A DNA stretch of 64,000 nucleotides, taken from assembly GCF_010983895.1 (NCBI RefSeq), contig NZ_CP048836.1:868001-932000 (forward strand), in the 5' to 3' direction. Positions 54,938 through 63,095 of the stretch are shown in pieces; the stretch's first letter is position 1; every line of letters begins with the position of its first letter. Under the pieces are notes generated by a model, which was not told the DNA's origin, searched no databases, and was given only the letters and a program-made list of their open reading frames with translations. The position numbers and the translations under genes are program-made. The stretch is from Nitrogeniibacter mangrovi. Its GTDB lineage: Bacteria > Pseudomonadota > Gammaproteobacteria > Burkholderiales > Rhodocyclaceae.

Positions 54938-55509
54938 GTCTGCGGATCGAGGCCGGCGAAGCGGAGGATGTCCGCGAGGTAGTCGTCCCAGCGCGAGAAG
55001 CCGTGGTCGCCGCCTTCGAGCACGGTCTGGCGCGCGCCGGCGTATTTGGCCACCGCGTGACGGTAGTCGAGGACCTCGTCGCCGGTCTCCACCAGCAGCC
55101 AGTAGCGCGCCGGGCGGGTGATGCGCGCCACCTCAAGGGCTTCGAGTTCGGCGATGTGGGTCTCGGTGAATTCGAAGGTCTCGCCGGTGTAGAGGTTGGT
55201 CTGCGTGCCCACGAACGGCGCCAGGGAAATGTGCGAGAGCACCCCGGGATTGACCAGGATCGCCTTGAGCCCGTGACGCTCGGCCAGCCAGGTGGCGTAG
55301 TAGCCGCCCAGCGAGCTGCCGATCAGGGTGGGCGGAGTGTCGCAGCGGGCGATCTGCGCCTCGATCAGGGCGATGGCGGCCTTGGGCGAGACCGGCAGCT
55401 GTTCGCACCAGAACTGCGCTGCGAGGCCGCGTTCGGTCATGTAGTCGCGCAGCCGGGTGGCCTTGACCGAGCCGGGCGCGGAGCGAAAACCGTGCAGGTA
55501 CAGGATCAT
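54934..55509 (-). CDS. yqiA: YqiA-type esterase
   Basis: 191-residue alpha/beta hydrolase of the YqiA family, reported to hydrolyse short acyl and CoA thioesters. It begins MILYLHGFRSAPGSVKA, the nucleophile is in LIGSSLGGYYATWLAE, the acid in LLVETGDEVLDY and the histidine in GGDHGFSRWDDY. It is 12 bp downstream of uppP and overlaps the methyltransferase, so uppP-yqiA-methyltransferase-rarD is one operon. Confidence 0.92.
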   Translation of the reverse strand: MILYLHGFRSAPGSVKATRLRDYMTERGLAAQFWCEQLPVSPKAAIALIEAQIARCDTPPTLIGSSLGGYYATWLAERHGLKAILVNPGVLSHISLAPFVGTQTNLYTGETFEFTETHIAELEALEVARITRPARYWLLVETGDEVLDYRHAVAKYAGARQTVLEGGDHGFSRWDDYLADILRFAGLDPQT

Positions 55510-55521
55510 GGTCGTGATGCG

Positions 55522-56415
55522 TCAGTCCGCGTGCCAGGTGACCCAGCCCATCTTCCAGGAGATCAGCACGACCAGGCCGAAGACGATGCGATACCAGGCG
55601 AAGAGCGCGAAGCTGTGCCCGGAGACGAAGCGCAGGAACGCCTTGACCGCCACCATGGCCGCCAGGAAGGAAGCCACGAAGCCCACCGCGAACACCGGCA
55701 GATCGGCCATGTGCAGCAGCGACCAGTTCTTGTACACGTCGTACACCGTGGCCGCGAACATGGTGGGGATGGCGAGGAAGAAGGAGAACTCGGTGGCGGT
55801 CTTGCGCGACAGGCCGAAGATCAGGCCGCCCATGATGGTCGAGCCCGAGCGCGAGGTGCCGGGGATCATCGCCAGGGACTGGGCGAAGCCGACCTTGAGT
55901 GCATCGGGCCAGCGCATCCGGTCCACCGAGTCGATGCGCGGGTGGTAGGCGCGCTTTTCCAGATACAGGATCAGCACCCCGCCGAGCACCAGCATGGTGG
56001 CCACCGTCAGCGGGTTGAACAGGAAGCCCTTGATCGTCTTGTAGAACATCAGCCCGAGCACCGCGGCGGGCAGGAAGGCGATGAACAGATTGAACCAGAA
56101 GGCGACGCTGTCCTCTTTCAGATAGCGGGGGAGCGAGCGCCACAGGCCGTTTTCGCGCAATTCCACCTGCGCGTAATGGCGCGTGATGCCCGTGGCGCCG
56201 TGCAGGCGCTCGATCAGCCGTGCCCGGTAATCCCAGCACACCGCCAGGATGGCCGCCAGCTGGATCACGATCTTGAACACCTTGCTCTGTGCGTCGGTGT
56301 AGTCGAGCAGGTCGCCGAAGATGATCAGGTGACCGGTGGAAGAGACGGGAAGGAACTCGGTGAGTCCTTCGATGATGCCCAGGATCAGGGCTTTGGCGAG
56401 CAGCGGGAGGTCCAT
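55522..56415 (-). CDS. uppP: Undecaprenyl-diphosphatase
   Basis: Inner-membrane phosphatase that recycles the lipid carrier of peptidoglycan synthesis; overexpression gives bacitracin resistance. 297 residues with about eight helices. Active-site motifs [14 protein letters not shown] (16-29) and PGTSRSG (185-191) are complete. The ATG at 56415 is followed by family-like residues from the start. First gene of a four-gene operon; a TATAAT lies 33 bp upstream. Confidence 0.96.
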   Translation of the reverse strand: MDLPLLAKALILGIIEGLTEFLPVSSTGHLIIFGDLLDYTDAQSKVFKIVIQLAAILAVCWDYRARLIERLHGATGITRHYAQVELRENGLWRSLPRYLKEDSVAFWFNLFIAFLPAAVLGLMFYKTIKGFLFNPLTVATMLVLGGVLILYLEKRAYHPRIDSVDRMRWPDALKVGFAQSLAMIPGTSRSGSTIMGGLIFGLSRKTATEFSFFLAIPTMFAATVYDVYKNWSLLHMADLPVFAVGFVASFLAAMVAVKAFLRFVSGHSFALFAWYRIVFGLVVLISWKMGWVTWHAD

Positions 56416-56447
56416 TCGGTGGCATCGGGAAGCGGCATGAGCGGCCG

Positions 56448-56453
56448 ATTATA
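56448..56453 (-). promoter_or_regulatory. -10 box before uppP
   Basis: TATAAT on the minus strand, 33 bp before the uppP ATG. No -35 consensus was found at 16-18 bp. The rest of the 326-bp gap (56416-56741) between uppP and the HPt gene holds no gene or clear signal that I can support. Confidence 0.5.
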
Positions 56454-56741
56454 CCGGCGCGTCATGACGAGCGGCTTGCGTGTTCTCATGGGGGCCATCG
56501 GTGCGCCGCCGGACATCCCGTGTTCCCGTGAAAAGGGCCCTGTCGCCCGGCGGGCGAGGTGGCGGGAATGGCGTGTGTGGGCAGGTGAACGGGGGGCCGG
56601 CGGCGGTGCTGGTGAATACGCGGTGAGTATGATAAAAGGGTGATTCCAGGCCGGCTGAGCGGCCGTCCGGGACCTGTCACGTTGTTGTTGGAGGAGCCCG
56701 GATCGCCCGCCTCCCGTGCCGGCCCCATTTGAAGAGAACGC

Positions 56742-57116
56742 ATGGAAGACGAACCGTCCGATCCGGCCATCGACACGGCCACCGGCCTGCGCTACGCCGG
56801 CGGCCGGCCAGCGCTGTACCAGCGCCTGCTGGGGCGCTTCGAGGTGACCCAGCAGGACGTGGTGACGCGGATCGACGCGGCCGTGGGCCGGGGCGACATG
56901 GTGGAAGCCTATCGGCTGGCGCACACCCTCAAGAGCGCGGCGGCCACCGTTGGCGCGATGCCTTTGTCCGACGCCGCGCGGGCGCTCGAGGCGGCCTACG
57001 CGGCGGGGCGGACGGCGGTGGCCGAGGCGGCGCTCACCGAGCTGCGCGAACGTTTCGACGAGGCCATGCGGGTCATTCGGGCCCGCCTGGGCACGGATCC
57101 GGCGCCACCCGGCTGA
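56742..57116 (+). CDS. Stand-alone HPt phosphotransfer protein
   Basis: 124-residue histidine phosphotransfer domain; the phospho-acceptor is H61 in RLAHTLKSAAATVGA, and flanking helices fit a four-helix HPt bundle. It should pass phosphate between a hybrid kinase and a response regulator, neither of which is next to it. The ATG at 56742 is preceded by AAGAGAA. The gene is alone on the plus strand, and its 3' end overlaps the end of the minus-strand gene that stops at 57073. Confidence 0.88.
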   Translation: MEDEPSDPAIDTATGLRYAGGRPALYQRLLGRFEVTQQDVVTRIDAAVGRGDMVEAYRLAHTLKSAAATVGAMPLSDAARALEAAYAAGRTAVAEAALTELRERFDEAMRVIRARLGTDPAPPG

Positions 57117-57852
57117 GCGGCGGATCGTCCGGGCGGTGCGACACCCAGCCGATGACATGCCACTGACGCGGCGTCAGCGGCCACAGTGCATGAGTGGCGC
57201 CGGGGCGCCAGCCGAAACTGCCGTGATCCTCGACCCGGCACCGCTGGCCGGCCCACAGGCGGCGCGCCACCGCCGCCGACTGGCTGGCCGGGAGCGCGCG
57301 TTCCTCCGCCGAAGGCAGCGCGTGCGGCGCCCGATCGGAGGAAAACACGTCGTGCCAGCTGGCCCAGGCGTGTGCGTCGAACCAGGCCGCATGGCGGGCC
57401 TGCCACGATGCCAGGCCCTCGGCGTCGAACACCTGGCCGACCACGTTGCAGAACAGGAAGGCCGCATCGGGATGACGTGCGGCGAGACGGTCGAGTGCCG
57501 TGGGGTCGGCAAACACGTCTTCGCGCTCGAAGTGCCAGCGAATGCCCCGGAAACGGTATCGCAGCAAAGCGCGAGCGAGCGGATCCGGTTCGAGTGCGAT
57601 GTGGGTGGCGAAGCGATGGAGAAAATGCGCGTTGAGCGCATAGCCGGCGGACGGCCCGATCAGCACCAGGGTGCCGGTGCCGGGGCGCCAGCCGTCGAGC
57701 CACTCGGCCACCCGGGCGTGAAAGGCACGCCAGTGGCGGCGGCCGTGGCGCCAGGCGCGCCAGTGGTAGGCCAGGCCGCCGCTGGCGTCGTGCCAGCGGT
57801 CGCGCAACGCTCCGGCGGGCGGGGGGGTCAGCGCTCGAGGCGGTCCCACCAC
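57073..57852 (-). CDS. Unknown protein with Rossmann-like, methyltransferase-type motif
   Basis: 259 residues; not recognised as a family. TLVLIGPSAGYALNAHFL resembles a nucleotide- or AdoMet-binding turn, and HIALEPDPLARALL the acidic end of the next strand. Basic N-terminus rich in W, R and H. I chose the GTG at 57852, inside the end of the DUF2478 gene, because GAGGA lies nine bases upstream; a GTG 8 codons earlier is also possible. It overlaps the 3' end of the HPt gene by 44 bp tail to tail. Position suggests translation coupled to DUF2478. Confidence 0.7.
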   Translation of the reverse strand: MVGPPRALTPPPAGALRDRWHDASGGLAYHWRAWRHGRRHWRAFHARVAEWLDGWRPGTGTLVLIGPSAGYALNAHFLHRFATHIALEPDPLARALLRYRFRGIRWHFEREDVFADPTALDRLAARHPDAAFLFCNVVGQVFDAEGLASWQARHAAWFDAHAWASWHDVFSSDRAPHALPSAEERALPASQSAAVARRLWAGQRCRVEDHGSFGWRPGATHALWPLTPRQWHVIGWVSHRPDDPPLSRVAPDPCPGGPE

Positions 57853-58334
57853 GCGATGGCGTCCTCGACGGTGCACGCGAGCAGGGTGGTTTCACCGCCG
57901 GTGAACTCGGTCCACTCGCCCACGAAACGCTCCGCCACCGTGGTGAGCATCGGGATGCCGGCCATCACCGCGGCGACCATCTCGTCGCGCAGGCCCTCGC
58001 CGGCCACTTCCTGGGCGCCGAACTTGTTGAACAGGGCCAGCTCGGCCCCGGCGTCGATGGCCTGACTCACCAGCGCGCTGGCCTCGGCCATGGCGGCCGG
58101 GTCGAGGCGGCAGGCGTTCGAGCCCGGGCCGAGGTCCTGCGACATGGGCAGGCGCGTGCCCGAGGGCAGCACCTCCAGTTCCATCCCGCAGGTCTCCTTC
58201 GGCCCCAGGTCGTGCTGCAGGGCGCCCACCAGGGGCACGCCCCGGGCGCGCAGGCGCGCGGCGACCTCGACGAGGACGGGCGTCGGATTGGTCTCGAGGT
58301 CGTACACGAGGGCGGCAATGGTCTGGGCGGTCAT
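57828..58334 (-). CDS. DUF2478 protein
   Basis: 168 residues, beginning MTAQTIAALVYDLETNP. The family is related to small NTPases and often occurs near molybdate or nitrogen-fixation genes, but its role is unknown. Visible family-like segments are HDLGPKETCGMELEVLPSG, the acceptor-like SQDLGPGSNACRLD and LFNKFGAQEVAGEG. The ATG at 58334 is chosen; the upstream 24 codons of the open frame are not family-like. Next gene upstream is the iron-sulfur protein, 68 bp away on the same strand. Confidence 0.8.
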   Translation of the reverse strand: MTAQTIAALVYDLETNPTPVLVEVAARLRARGVPLVGALQHDLGPKETCGMELEVLPSGTRLPMSQDLGPGSNACRLDPAAMAEASALVSQAIDAGAELALFNKFGAQEVAGEGLRDEMVAAVMAGIPMLTTVAERFVGEWTEFTGGETTLLACTVEDAIAWWDRLER

Positions 58335-58402
58335 GGCACTGAAGGGGCAAGGCAATCGTGCGCGTATTGTCGCATGAAGCGCGAGCGATGCCCTGAGCCG
58401 GA

Positions 58403-59143
58403 TCAATCCGGCGCCGATTCCCCGTGAGTCCGGCCGGGGGCTCCAGGCGCTTCAGGGGATTGGCGCAGCCACCGCAGGGACTGGGTGTAGCCATGGCGGA
58501 TCTGCCCTTCGTCGTAGCGATGCGCCGTGCCGACCGGACAGGCCAGGCGCGCCAGACAGGTCTCGGCGCAGGACGATCCGGCCCGCAAGCGCCAGTCGAC
58601 GCAGGCAGGCAGCGAGAAGGTCTCGCCCGCCATGGCGCCGGCCGGGCAGGCGCTGCGGCACGGTTGGGCGCTGCAGTCGGCGCATGGCGAACGCGGTTGC
58701 CGCGGCGGTGTCGGTGGCAGGGCGGTGTCGGCCAGCACGGCCACCCGATAGGCGAACCAGGTGCCCCAGTCCGGCTGGATGCCGACCATGAACGGACTCG
58801 GGTGGTGCCAGCCGAACAGCGCCCCCAGCGATTGCAGCCCCACCGGGCTGTCGCCCGGATAGAGCCAGTGGCGGGATGCGCCGCCGGCTTGCGCGGCCAG
58901 CCAGCGCGCCACCGCCGCGCGGCTGAAATCGTCGATGGGGTGCTCGGACGCGGGCCGCGCCGCTTGCACCGCGCGCCACAGCGTCGGTCCGGCGTTGCCG
59001 ATCAGGATCAGCTGCGCATGGGCCGCACCGTCGTCGCGGCGCGGCAGCCGGGTGTGCACCTCGGCCGGCAGCGAGGCCACGTCGATGACGCCGTGAAGGT
59101 TCAGGCCGACGCGGACGAGGGCGTCGAAGGCGTTGGCGCTCAA
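58403..59143 (-). CDS. Protein with two [4Fe-4S] cysteine sets, QueG/MMACHC-like
   Basis: 246 residues. Two ferredoxin-like ligand sets lie in the C-terminal third: C154, C157, C162, C166 (CADCSAQPCRSACP) and C181, C192, C196, C202 (ending CLARLACPVG). The region before them (GWHHPSPFMVGIQPDWGTWFAYR) recalls cobalamin-binding reductases of the QueG/MMACHC group, but the match is loose. The start is TTG at 59143, overlapping the thioredoxin stop (TTGA) with GGAGG seven bases upstream, a clear coupling. Probably a redox protein using thioredoxin or ferredoxin electrons; function unknown. Confidence 0.75.
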   Translation of the reverse strand: MSANAFDALVRVGLNLHGVIDVASLPAEVHTRLPRRDDGAAHAQLILIGNAGPTLWRAVQAARPASEHPIDDFSRAAVARWLAAQAGGASRHWLYPGDSPVGLQSLGALFGWHHPSPFMVGIQPDWGTWFAYRVAVLADTALPPTPPRQPRSPCADCSAQPCRSACPAGAMAGETFSLPACVDWRLRAGSSCAETCLARLACPVGTAHRYDEGQIRHGYTQSLRWLRQSPEAPGAPGRTHGESAPD

Positions 59144-59466
59144 CCGGCCGCCTCCAGCGCCGTCATCGCCGCGGTCAGATCCTCGGCGGTGGTCGGCCGG
59201 ACCACGCGGGCGATCTCCGTGCCGCGACACAGGAACACCAGCGTCGGCCAGTGCTTGACGCCGAAACTGCGCCCCAGGCGGCGGCCCGCGGCGTCCTCGA
59301 TGCGCAGGTGGCGCACGCCCGGGTGGGCGGCCATGAGGGCGTCCACCAGCGGCCGGGCGCGGTCGCAATGGCCGCACCAGTTGGTGCCGAAATCGAGCAC
59401 CACGGGGCCGTCCATGGCGTCGATGCGCGCGCGATCCGGCGCGTCGGGCTGGTAGTTCTGGGACAT
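59140..59466 (-). CDS. Thioredoxin-like protein
   Basis: 108 residues, cytoplasmic (no signal peptide). Redox motif WCGHC with C31 and C34 (the family norm is WCGPC), cis-proline loop WPTLVFL at 73-79. The histidine in the motif usually raises the redox potential, as in DsbA- or PDI-type motifs. The ATG at 59466 is preferred over an upstream one that adds 13 unlikely residues. It lies between batD (55 bp) and the iron-sulfur gene (overlap). Confidence 0.9.
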   Translation of the reverse strand: MSQNYQPDAPDRARIDAMDGPVVLDFGTNWCGHCDRARPLVDALMAAHPGVRHLRIEDAAGRRLGRSFGVKHWPTLVFLCRGTEIARVVRPTTAEDLTAAMTALEAAG

Positions 59467-59521
59467 GGCGGGATGCTCAGGCAGACGAGGCGGACATTCT
59501 CGCACGCCGGCCGCAGCGGTT

Positions 59522-61303
59522 TCACGGGTAGAGCGATGGCAGCCCGGTTTGCGCGGCGCTCATGGCGGGTGGCGCCGGCAGCCGGTCCAGGGCCTTTGCC
59601 AGCGCGGCACCCTGCCAGGGGCCGCCGCCAAAGCAGGCGCGGTCGAGTTCGCGCAGGTGGGCGTGCAGCGCTGCGTCGTCGGTCTCGCGCATCAGGGCCG
59701 CCAGGCCGCCCGACGCGGCGGCATCGCCACGGACCGCGCCGTGCCAGGCGAGCAGGTGGCGTCGTGCCGCCGCCGCGTCGTTGGCGGCGCACGCGCGGCG
59801 GAAGGCCTGACGGGCTTCGGCCGCCGCCGGACGGTGTTCGATTGGCGGCGGGGTCGGCGCGTTGCCGGCGCGCGGCCGACGCCGTGCGCGCCACGCCCAC
59901 AGCGCCAGGGTCGCCAGCCACAGCGCCGCGAGGGCGAATGCCGATACGCGCCATCGGTCGGTGTTGCCGGCAGGTGCCGGCACCGGCGGCGTCGATGCGT
60001 GGGGCGGGGCCGCCTGGGCGGCAGGCGTGGGTGTCGCGGCCCGGCGCGCGGGGGGCGGCGGCGCCGGTGCGCCTGCGGCGGCGGGCAGCACGGTCAGCGT
60101 GCGTGCCGGCAGCGTCGCGTCGCGCGGCGCATCGGCGGCGGTGTCCCACCAGGGGACGTGGACCGCCGGCAGCGTCACCGTGCCGGCGTGGTCGGCGATG
60201 AAGGCGATGGCCTGGCGGCGGGTGCCCACCACCTGGTCGCCCTGCACGGCGGTGTCCTGCTGCGCCTGGTCGGGATAGGCCTTGACGCCATCGGGCGGGG
60301 TCATGCGGGCGCCCGGATCGGGCAGCTGGGCGGCGGTCAGCCCTTCGGCACGGAGGGTGACATGACGCGTGATCGGGTCGCCCACGTGCACCGGTCCGCT
60401 GCCCGGCGCCCAGGTTTCGCTCAGGGTGAGCGATCTGGCGGGCAGCCAGTCCGTACCGGTGGCCGCAGCCGGCCGCGGGCGCACCTCGAGGCTGATCGGG
60501 TCGCCGTGCAGGCGCATCGGCCGGGTGGCGACCATGCCGGCGAACGGGTTGCGGCCGAACAGGTTGCCGAAGCCCGGCGGCGCGCCCGCCAAGGGGCCAC
60601 GGCTGTCGGCCACCTGGGCGTCGAGCACCGGGCCGGCCAGCTGCAGCGTGCCGCTCTTCTGCGGGAACAGCAGGTAGGTCCGGGTCACCACCTGGTAGCT
60701 GCGGCCACCGCGCTCGATGCGGTTCTGCTGGTCGTCGCCGATGCGCTGCACCAGCACGTCGGTGGCGGCGGGCAGCGACAGGCTCGCCTGATAGAGCGGT
60801 TCGGCCGCGTACAGGCGCACCGTGAGCCGGGTGGCCGCCTGCACATAGGGCCGTGCCGGGCTCAGGGTCGATTCGATGAACACCGCGCCCGCGCTCGCGC
60901 CGCCCGGCGTGCTGCCCTGGGTTGGGGCCGCGCCCGCGCCCCCCACGGTGAGTTGCAGCGGCGGCGTGTGTTCGCCACCCCAGGCGAGCGGCGGGAGGGT
61001 GAGCTGCCCCGCGTGGGTGGGCGACAGGGTGACGGTCACGCGCCGGGTGCTCGACATGCTGCCGTTGACGATCTGCACGCTGGAGGTGCTGCCGGTGCCG
61101 AGGATGTCGAAATCCGCTTTCAGCGGCGACAGGTCCGGATCGTCCCCGCCGCTGCCGTCGCGCTGGAGTATCAGCCGCACCGTGTCGCCGGCGGCGATGC
61201 GGTCGTGGTCGAGCCAGGCGTCGACCGCGGCGCGGGCGGGCACGGCCCCGAGCAGCACGGCACAGGTGGCGAACATGGCGAACAGGAGCCGGCGGAGCCT
61301 CAT
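59522..61303 (-). CDS. batD: BatD-like protein
   Basis: 593-residue exported membrane protein of the Bat (Bacteroides aerotolerance) group. Signal peptide of about 25 residues (LLFAMFATCAVLLGAVPARA), a long periplasmic region with beta-rich repeats, and one C-terminal membrane helix (VSAFALAALWLATLALWAW) with a basic cytoplasmic tail. Start at the ATG 61303, overlapping the batC stop. Bat proteins act in envelope stress or stabilisation of periplasmic complexes; the mechanism is not known. Confidence 0.88.
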   Translation of the reverse strand: MRLRRLLFAMFATCAVLLGAVPARAAVDAWLDHDRIAAGDTVRLILQRDGSGGDDPDLSPLKADFDILGTGSTSSVQIVNGSMSSTRRVTVTLSPTHAGQLTLPPLAWGGEHTPPLQLTVGGAGAAPTQGSTPGGASAGAVFIESTLSPARPYVQAATRLTVRLYAAEPLYQASLSLPAATDVLVQRIGDDQQNRIERGGRSYQVVTRTYLLFPQKSGTLQLAGPVLDAQVADSRGPLAGAPPGFGNLFGRNPFAGMVATRPMRLHGDPISLEVRPRPAAATGTDWLPARSLTLSETWAPGSGPVHVGDPITRHVTLRAEGLTAAQLPDPGARMTPPDGVKAYPDQAQQDTAVQGDQVVGTRRQAIAFIADHAGTVTLPAVHVPWWDTAADAPRDATLPARTLTVLPAAAGAPAPPPPARRAATPTPAAQAAPPHASTPPVPAPAGNTDRWRVSAFALAALWLATLALWAWRARRRPRAGNAPTPPPIEHRPAAAEARQAFRRACAANDAAAARRHLLAWHGAVRGDAAASGGLAALMRETDDAALHAHLRELDRACFGGGPWQGAALAKALDRLPAPPAMSAAQTGLPSLYP

Positions 61304-62172
61304 TGGGAGTCCCCCTGGTGTTTCATCAGGTATTCGATCATGAACTTGCGCCGCAACAGCCCGCCCGGATCCTCCGGAATGCGCCGCAGCCACTGCTCCA
61401 GCGCGAGCTGGCGTTCGCTCGGTGGCCGGGGAGGCGCCGCCGCCGCGGGGGCATGCGCGCCGCGGTCGTTCGGTTGCGCGGCCGCGGGCGGCTGCGGGGC
61501 GTTCACGGCATGGCGGGCGTCGGCTTCGGCGCGGGTCCGGGCGTCGGCCGTGTCATGGGCAGGGGCATCCTTGCCCGGTGTCGAAGGCGGTGACTTCGCG
61601 CGCGCGGCGCCCTGGTCGTGGGCCTGGCGCGGGGGGGCCGTGGCCGGGTTCGGCGTGTCGTGTGCGCCGCGCTGCCCCGTGCCCGCCTGCGGCGGTGGTG
61701 TGCCGGCGTTGCCGTTCTGGCCCGCCTTGCCGTCCGTGTGCCGATGCGTGCTGCCCGACTTCGATGGCGGCGGTGGGGGCTGCTGTTTCAGCGCCTTGGC
61801 CACGAGGTCGCGGTTGTGGCGGGCGTCGGTCTCTTTCGGGTCCTTGGCCAGCGCCGCGTCGTAGGCGGCCAGTGCGCCTTTCAGGTCGCCGGCGCGGGCC
61901 AGGGCGTTGCCCCGGTTGTAGTGCGCCTCGGCGTCGTCGAAGGCGGCGAAGCCCTTGGCGGCCGCCGTGTAGTCGCCGGCCTTCAGCTGCGCGAAGGCGC
62001 GCCAGCGCGGGTTGCTGAAGCGGGCCGCGGCGCCGGCGGCGTCGCCATCCTGCAGCTGCCGGGCGGCGCGCTGGTCGGCGTTGTGCCACAGGGCGGCGAA
62101 GCCGTCGCCCGCATGGGCGGGCGCGATGGCGGCCAGCAGCAGCCCGATGGCGGTCCACAGCGCGCGCGTCAC
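61300..62172 (-). CDS. batC: BatC-like TPR protein
   Basis: 290 residues: signal peptide or N-terminal anchor (ALWTAIGLLLAAIAPAHA), TPR-like repeats from about residue 70 (AEAHYNRGNALARAGDLKGALAAYDAALAKDP), then a long low-complexity stretch rich in P, A, Q and H, and a conserved tail (RRIPEDPGGLLRRKFMIEYL). The GTG at 62172 overlaps the batB stop (GTGA); upstream frame is not coding. It is typical of the TPR member of Bat operons. Confidence 0.88.
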   Translation of the reverse strand: MTRALWTAIGLLLAAIAPAHAGDGFAALWHNADQRAARQLQDGDAAGAAARFSNPRWRAFAQLKAGDYTAAAKGFAAFDDAEAHYNRGNALARAGDLKGALAAYDAALAKDPKETDARHNRDLVAKALKQQPPPPPSKSGSTHRHTDGKAGQNGNAGTPPPQAGTGQRGAHDTPNPATAPPRQAHDQGAARAKSPPSTPGKDAPAHDTADARTRAEADARHAVNAPQPPAAAQPNDRGAHAPAAAAPPRPPSERQLALEQWLRRIPEDPGGLLRRKFMIEYLMKHQGDSQ

Positions 62173-63095
62173 AACCACCCCCGGCGCGCCGTCAGCGCGG
62201 TGGCGATCAGCAGCAGCGGCAGCAGCCACACCCCGGCCTCGCGCCAGCGATCGACGCTCACCGCCTCGGCGCGCTGGGCGTCTCCTGCGGCGGCGCTGGC
62301 CTTGAGTGTCGCGATCAGTCCGGGCAGGGCGTCGAGCCGGGTCAGGCGGCCGCCGCCGGCGCTCGCCAGGCGCTGCATCGCGTCGGCGCCGGCCGCCTGT
62401 GCGGCGGTGACGGCCACGACCTGCACGGTGGCGCCGTGCCGGTGCAGGCGGCCGGCGGCGGTGAAGGCGGCCGAGGGGTCGGCGAAGCCGTCGGTCAGCA
62501 CCACTACCTGGCCGTGGCGTGCGCCCGCCTGCGCCAGCAGGGAGGCGGCGCGGTCGAGCGCGGGGGCGAGGGCATCGTCATGGGCGGGCATCAGGTCCGG
62601 CGACAGGGGCGGCAACAGGGCCTTCACGGTGGCCGTGTCGCGGGTGAGCGGGGTCACCGTGTAGGCGCCGCCGCCGAACACCACCAGCGCTACCCGACCG
62701 TCGCCGGCCGCATCGAGCAGATCGTCGATGGCGAAACGCGCCCGGCTGACCCGGTCGGGCGCCACATCGTGCGCTGTCATGGACGGGGACAGATCGAGCA
62801 CCGCCACCCAGGCGGCCGGGCGGACGAAGGCGGGGCTGTGCTCGCGTTGCCAGGTGGGACCGGCCAGGGCGAGCACGGCGACGGTCCACAGCAGCGCCAG
62901 CAGGGCCCATGGCGAGCGCGCGGCGGGCGCGGCGGTGTCCAGGCGCAGGGCGTCGAGCAGGGCCGGGTCGATGAGGCCGCGCCAGGCCCCGTCGCGGCCT
63001 CGCCGCCGCCCCAGCCAGGCGGCCAGGCCGAGCAGCAGCGGCAGGGCCAGCAGCCAGGCCGGGCGCAGGAAGTGGAAGGCGCCGAACCCGCTCAT
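62169..63095 (-). CDS. batB: BatB-like VWA-domain protein
   Basis: 308-residue inner-membrane protein. Two N-terminal helices (LLALPLLLGLAAWLG; LLALLWTVAVLALAG) and a von Willebrand A domain with metal site DLSPS at 101-105, LTDGFADP, then a C-terminal helix (GVWLLPLLLIATAL). The metal-site motif DxSxS is intact. The ATG at 63095 overlaps the batA stop. VWA proteins of Bat operons bind partner proteins through Mg2+. Confidence 0.9.
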   Translation of the reverse strand: MSGFGAFHFLRPAWLLALPLLLGLAAWLGRRRGRDGAWRGLIDPALLDALRLDTAAPAARSPWALLALLWTVAVLALAGPTWQREHSPAFVRPAAWVAVLDLSPSMTAHDVAPDRVSRARFAIDDLLDAAGDGRVALVVFGGGAYTVTPLTRDTATVKALLPPLSPDLMPAHDDALAPALDRAASLLAQAGARHGQVVVLTDGFADPSAAFTAAGRLHRHGATVQVVAVTAAQAAGADAMQRLASAGGGRLTRLDALPGLIATLKASAAAGDAQRAEAVSVDRWREAGVWLLPLLLIATALTARRGWL

